Assembly (NCBI GenBank): GCA_033002965.1
Contig: JAURVB010013586.1
Coordinates: 1-64,000 of the forward strand
Source of the DNA: Piper betle
Lineage: Eukaryota; Streptophyta; Magnoliopsida; Piperales; Piperaceae
Length of the DNA: 64,000 nt
Direction of reading: 5' to 3'
Position 1 is the stretch's first letter; every line of letters starts with the position of its first letter. The translations under genes and the position numbers were made by a program. The notes beneath the pieces are model-generated. The model was given only the letters and a program-made list of their open reading frames with translations. It was not told where the DNA came from and searched no databases. Of the stretch, positions 60,401-64,000 are shown one piece after another.

Positions 60401-63400
60401 GGGTCTGTCCATCATGTCCATTACCGGCGGGCGAGTCCAATCCGCCATGTCCGTTATCGACTAGTGAGTCCAATCCTCCATGTCTGTAATTCACCGGAGA
60501 GTCCAATCTGCCATGTCCATTTTATTGGCTGATTAGTTTGTCCATCATGTTCATTACCTGTAGGCGAGTCCAATCCGCCATGTCTGTTATCAGCTGATGG
60601 GTCCAATCCACCATGTCCATTAGTTGGCTGATGGGTTAATCCACCATGTCCATCTATGGGATGATGGGTCAGTCCACCATGTCTGTAATTGGCTAGAGAG
60701 TCTAATCCGCCATGTCGAATTTATTGGCTGATGGATCCGTCCATCATGCCCTTTACCGGGTAACGAGTCAAATCCGCGATGTCCGTTAATGGCTGGTGAG
60801 TCCAATCCACCCTGTCCGTAATTGGCTGGCGAGTCAAAGCCGCCATGTCCGTTTTATTGGCCGATGGGTCAGTCCATCATGTCCATTACAGGCAGACGAC
60901 TCCAATCCTACATGTCTGTCATCAGGTGTGAGTCCAATCCACCATGTCCATTAGTTGGCTGATGGGTCAGGCCACCATGCTCATCAATTGGCTGATGGTT
61001 CAGTCCACCATGTTCACAATTGGTTGGCGAGTCCAATCCACCCGGTCTAATTTATTGGGTGATGGGGCATTCCATCATGTCCATTATCGGCAGGCGAGTC
61101 AAATCCGCCATGTCGATTATCGGCTGATTAGTCCAATCCACCATGTCCGTAATTAGCTGGCGAGCCAATCTGCCATGTCCAATATATTGGCTGATGGGTC
61201 TATCCATGATGTCCAATACCAGCTGGCAAGTACAATCTGCCATGCCTGTTATCGGCTGGTGAGCCCAATCCACCATATCCGTAATTGGCTGGCGAGTCCA
61301 ATCTGCTATGTTAAATTTATTGGCTAATGGGTTAGTCCATCATGTCCACTACCAGCTTCCGATTCCAATCTGCCATGTCCATTATCAGCTCGTAAGTCTA
61401 ATCCACCATGTCCGTTATCGGCTGGTGAGTCGAATCCACCATGTCCGTAATTTGCTGGTGAGTCTAATTCACCATGTACGTAATTAGCTAGCGAGTCCGA
61501 TCCACCATGTCCAATTTATTGGCTGATGGGTCAGTCCATCATGTCCATTACCGGCTGGAGAGTCCAATCCCCCATGTCCATTATCGGCTGGTGAGTCCAA
61601 TCCACCATATGTCCATTAGTAGGCAGATGCGTCTGTCTACCATGTCCATCTATTCGCTGATGGGCCAGTCTACGATGCCTATAATTGACTGGCAAGTCCA
61701 ATCTGCCATGTCCAATTTATTGGATGATGGATCGGTCCATCATGTCCATTACTGGCTGGAGAGTCCAATTCGCTATGTCCGTTATCGGCTGGTGAGTCCA
61801 ATCCACCATTTCCTTTATTGGCTGGTGAGTCCAATCTGCCATGTCTAATTTATTTGCTGATGGGTCAGTCCATCATGTCCATTACCGGCTACCGAGTCCA
61901 ATCGGCCATGTCCGATATTGAATGGTGACTCCAATCACCCATGTCTATAATTTGCTGGTGAGTCCAATCCGCCATGTCCAATTTATTGTCAAATGGGTCA
62001 GTCCATCAAGTCCATTACCGACTTGCGAGTCCAATCCGCCATGTCTGTTATCGGCTGGTGAGTCTAATCCACCATGTTCGTAATTGGCTGGTGAGTCTAA
62101 TTCACCATGTCCAAAATTGGCTAGCGACTGCAATCTACCAAGTCCAATTTATCGGCTGATGGGTTAGTCCATCATGTCCAATACCGGCTGGCAAGTCCAA
62201 TTTCTTATGTCCGTTATCGGCTGGTGAGTCCAATCCACCATGTCAATTCATTGGCTAATGGGTTAGTCCGCCATGTCCATGTATTGGCTGATAGGTCAGT
62301 CCACTATGTTCGTAATTGGCTGGCGAGTCCAATTGCCATGTCTAATTAATTGGCTGATGGGCGAGTCCATCTTGTCCATTACCAGCTCGCGAGTCTTATC
62401 CGCCATGTCCGTTATCGGCTGGTGAGTCCAATCCTCCATGTCCGTAATTGCCTAGTGAGTCCAATCCGCCATGTCCAATTTATTGGCTGATGGGTCAGTC
62501 CATCATGTCCATTACCCGCTGGCGAGTCCAATCGGCCATGTCCGTTATCGGCTGGTGAGTCCAATCCATCATGTCCATAAGTAGGCTGATGGGTTAGTTC
62601 ACCATGTATGTAATTGGCTAATGGGTTAGTCCACCATGTCTGTAATTGGCTGGAGAGTCCAATCTGCCATGTCCACTTTATTGGCTGATGGATCAGTCCG
62701 TCATGCCCATTACCAGCTGGCAAGTCCAATCCGCCACGTTCGTTATCGGCTGGTGAGTCCAATCCACCATGTCCGTAATTGGTTGGCGAGTCTAATCCGC
62801 CATGTCCAATTTATTGGCCGATGGGTCAGTCCATCATGTCCATTACCGGCAGACGAGTCCAATCCGACATGTCTGTTATCGGCTCTGAGTCCAATCTACC
62901 ATGTCCATTAGTTTGCTGATGGGTCATGCCACCATGTCCATCTATTAGCTGATGGATTAGTCCACCATGTCCATAATTAGCTGGCAAGTCAATCCGCCAT
63001 GTCCAATTTATTGGCTGATGGGTCAGTCCATCATGTCCATTACCGGCTGGCGAGTCAAATCTGTCATGTCCGTTATCGGCTGGGGAGTCCAATCCACCAT
63101 GTCCGTTATCGGCTGGCGAGTCCAATCTGCCATGTCCAATTTGTTGGGTGATGGGTTAGTCGATCAAGTCCATTACCAGATGGCTAGTCCAATTCACCAT
63201 GTCCATTATCTGCTGGTGAGTCTAATCCACCATGCTCGTATTTGGCTGGCGAGTCCAATCAGCCATGTCCAATTTATTGGCTCATGGATCAGTCCATCAT
63301 GTCCATTATCAGCGGGCGAGTCCAATCTTCCATGTCTGTTATCGGCTGGTGAGTCCAATCCACCATGTCTGTAATTGGCTGGCGAGTCCGATCTACTATG

Positions 63401-64000
63401 TGAAATTTATTGGCTGATGGATTAGTCCATCAGGTCCATTACCAGCTTGCGAATCCAATCCGCCATGTCTGTTATCAGCTGGTGAGTCTAATCCACCATG
63501 TCCGTTATCAGCATGGGAGTCTAATCCACCATGTCCGTAATTGGCTAGCGAGTCCAATCTACTATGTCTAATTTATTTGCTGATGGGTCAGTCCATCATG
63601 TCCATTATCGGATGGTGAGTCCAATCCGCCATGTCCGTTATCTGCTGGTGAGTCCAATCCACCATGTACATTAGTTGGCTGATTGGTCAGTTCACCATGT
63701 CCATCTATTGGCTGATGGGTTAGTCCAGCATGTCCATAATTAGCTGGCGAGTCCAATCTGCCTTGTCAAATTTATTTGCTAATGGGTTAGACCGTCATGT
63801 CCATTACTGGTTGCCGAGTCCTATCTACTATGTCTGTTATCAGCTGGTGAGTCCAATCCAACATGTCCGTAATTGGCTGGCGAGTCCAATCCACCATGTC
63901 CAATTAATTGGTTGATGGGTTAGTCCATCATGCTCATTACTTGCTGGCGAGTCCAATCCGCCATGTCCATTATCGGCTGGTGTGTCCAATCCACCATGTC
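51461..64000. repeat. Satellite-size array of 33-bp monomers, extends past the window
   Basis: About 12.5 kb, roughly 375 monomers, run without a break to the window end. Six monomer types can be told apart. The AATTTATTGGCTG type has 34 bp and the others 33 bp. They recur in blocks of four (133 bp) or six (199 bp). A larger period of 1533 bp occurs at 56205-59555. The 33-bp length keeps both strands open for 60-130 codons in places, with 11-residue peptide repeats, but 34-bp monomers and indels break these frames. It is not treated as coding. Confidence 0.95.
56205..59555. repeat. 1533-bp super-repeat inside the array
   Basis: Landmarks recur at a fixed 1533-bp spacing: CTCGTGAGTCTAATATGCC at about 56402, 57935 and 59468; GGCAGATGCGTCT at about 56608 and 58141; and the GGCTGAAGAGTACAATCCGCC block near 57268 and 58801. 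Two full copies plus partial ends are present. A related block at 54033-54950 lies 2463 bp upstream of its counterpart at 57135. Confidence 0.85.

Noticed and set aside
51344..63915. Many open frames of 60-135 codons with 11-residue peptide repeats on both strands of the array
   Set aside because: They follow from a 33-bp monomer that preserves frame. They are broken by 34-bp monomers, occur on both strands at once, and have no gene context.
51461..64000. CRISPR-like regular repeats
   Set aside because: Monomers are contiguous with no unique spacers, and the sequence is plant nuclear heterochromatin.

Overview
This window looks like intergenic heterochromatin from a flowering plant. It is built almost entirely of nested, fragmented LTR retrotransposons and one very large tandem-repeat array. 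I see no host protein-coding gene, tRNA, rRNA or CRISPR array. The plant assignment rests on chromodomain-bearing Ty3/gypsy proteins of the Tekay/Del type, primer-binding sites (PBS) for plant initiator-Met and Asp tRNAs, Athila-type gag, a TRIM element, and telobox plus TATA blocks in LTRs. All boundaries were read by eye; no alignment was run.

Five families recur. T1: Tekay-like chromovirus, LTR about 2.7 kb (TGTAACGACC...GGTCTTTACA on the + strand when the element is minus), with tandem repeats inside the LTR. T2: a diverged relative whose LTR carries a different 33-bp tandem repeat in the same place. L: a family with LTRs of about 3 kb (TGTAACACCCC...TTTTACA) and a 3.4-kb interior without recognisable coding, LARD-like. 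H: Athila-like, with a tRNA-Asp PBS. TRIM: 154-bp LTRs.

Layout. 1-7081: T1 and L LTR fragments joined end to end, then a + strand T1 derivative with scrambled gag-pol. 7082-9763: T1 LTR on the minus strand. 9764-24795: an L element on the minus strand (partial 3' LTR, interior 11324-14689, 5' LTR from 14690). Its 5' LTR is interrupted by a T1 solo LTR (16834-19541, TSD CAATG) and by an H element with inverted LTRs (20136-24532, TSD ACGGC). 24796-32300: a decayed T2 element on the minus strand; its 5' LTR carries 33-bp repeats split by a tandem TRIM array (29353-30966, TSD TAGCT). 32301-36231: a + strand T1 LTR plus a second scrambled gag-pol. 36232-51090: a second H copy, split by an L solo LTR (36807-49846, TSD ATCAT), which is itself split by a nearly intact 10.2-kb T1 element (38847-49030). 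51091-64000: a T2-type LTR start that runs into at least 12.5 kb of the 33-bp repeat and leaves the window.

The only nearly complete coding unit is the T1 gag-pol at 41557-46195 on the minus strand. It has all catalytic motifs but one frameshift before the chromodomain. The most unusual items are the satellite-sized array growing inside an LTR, the Athila-like element integrated with inverted LTRs and a perfect TSD, the TRIM concatemer, and the internally deleted T1/T2 derivatives that share breakpoints.
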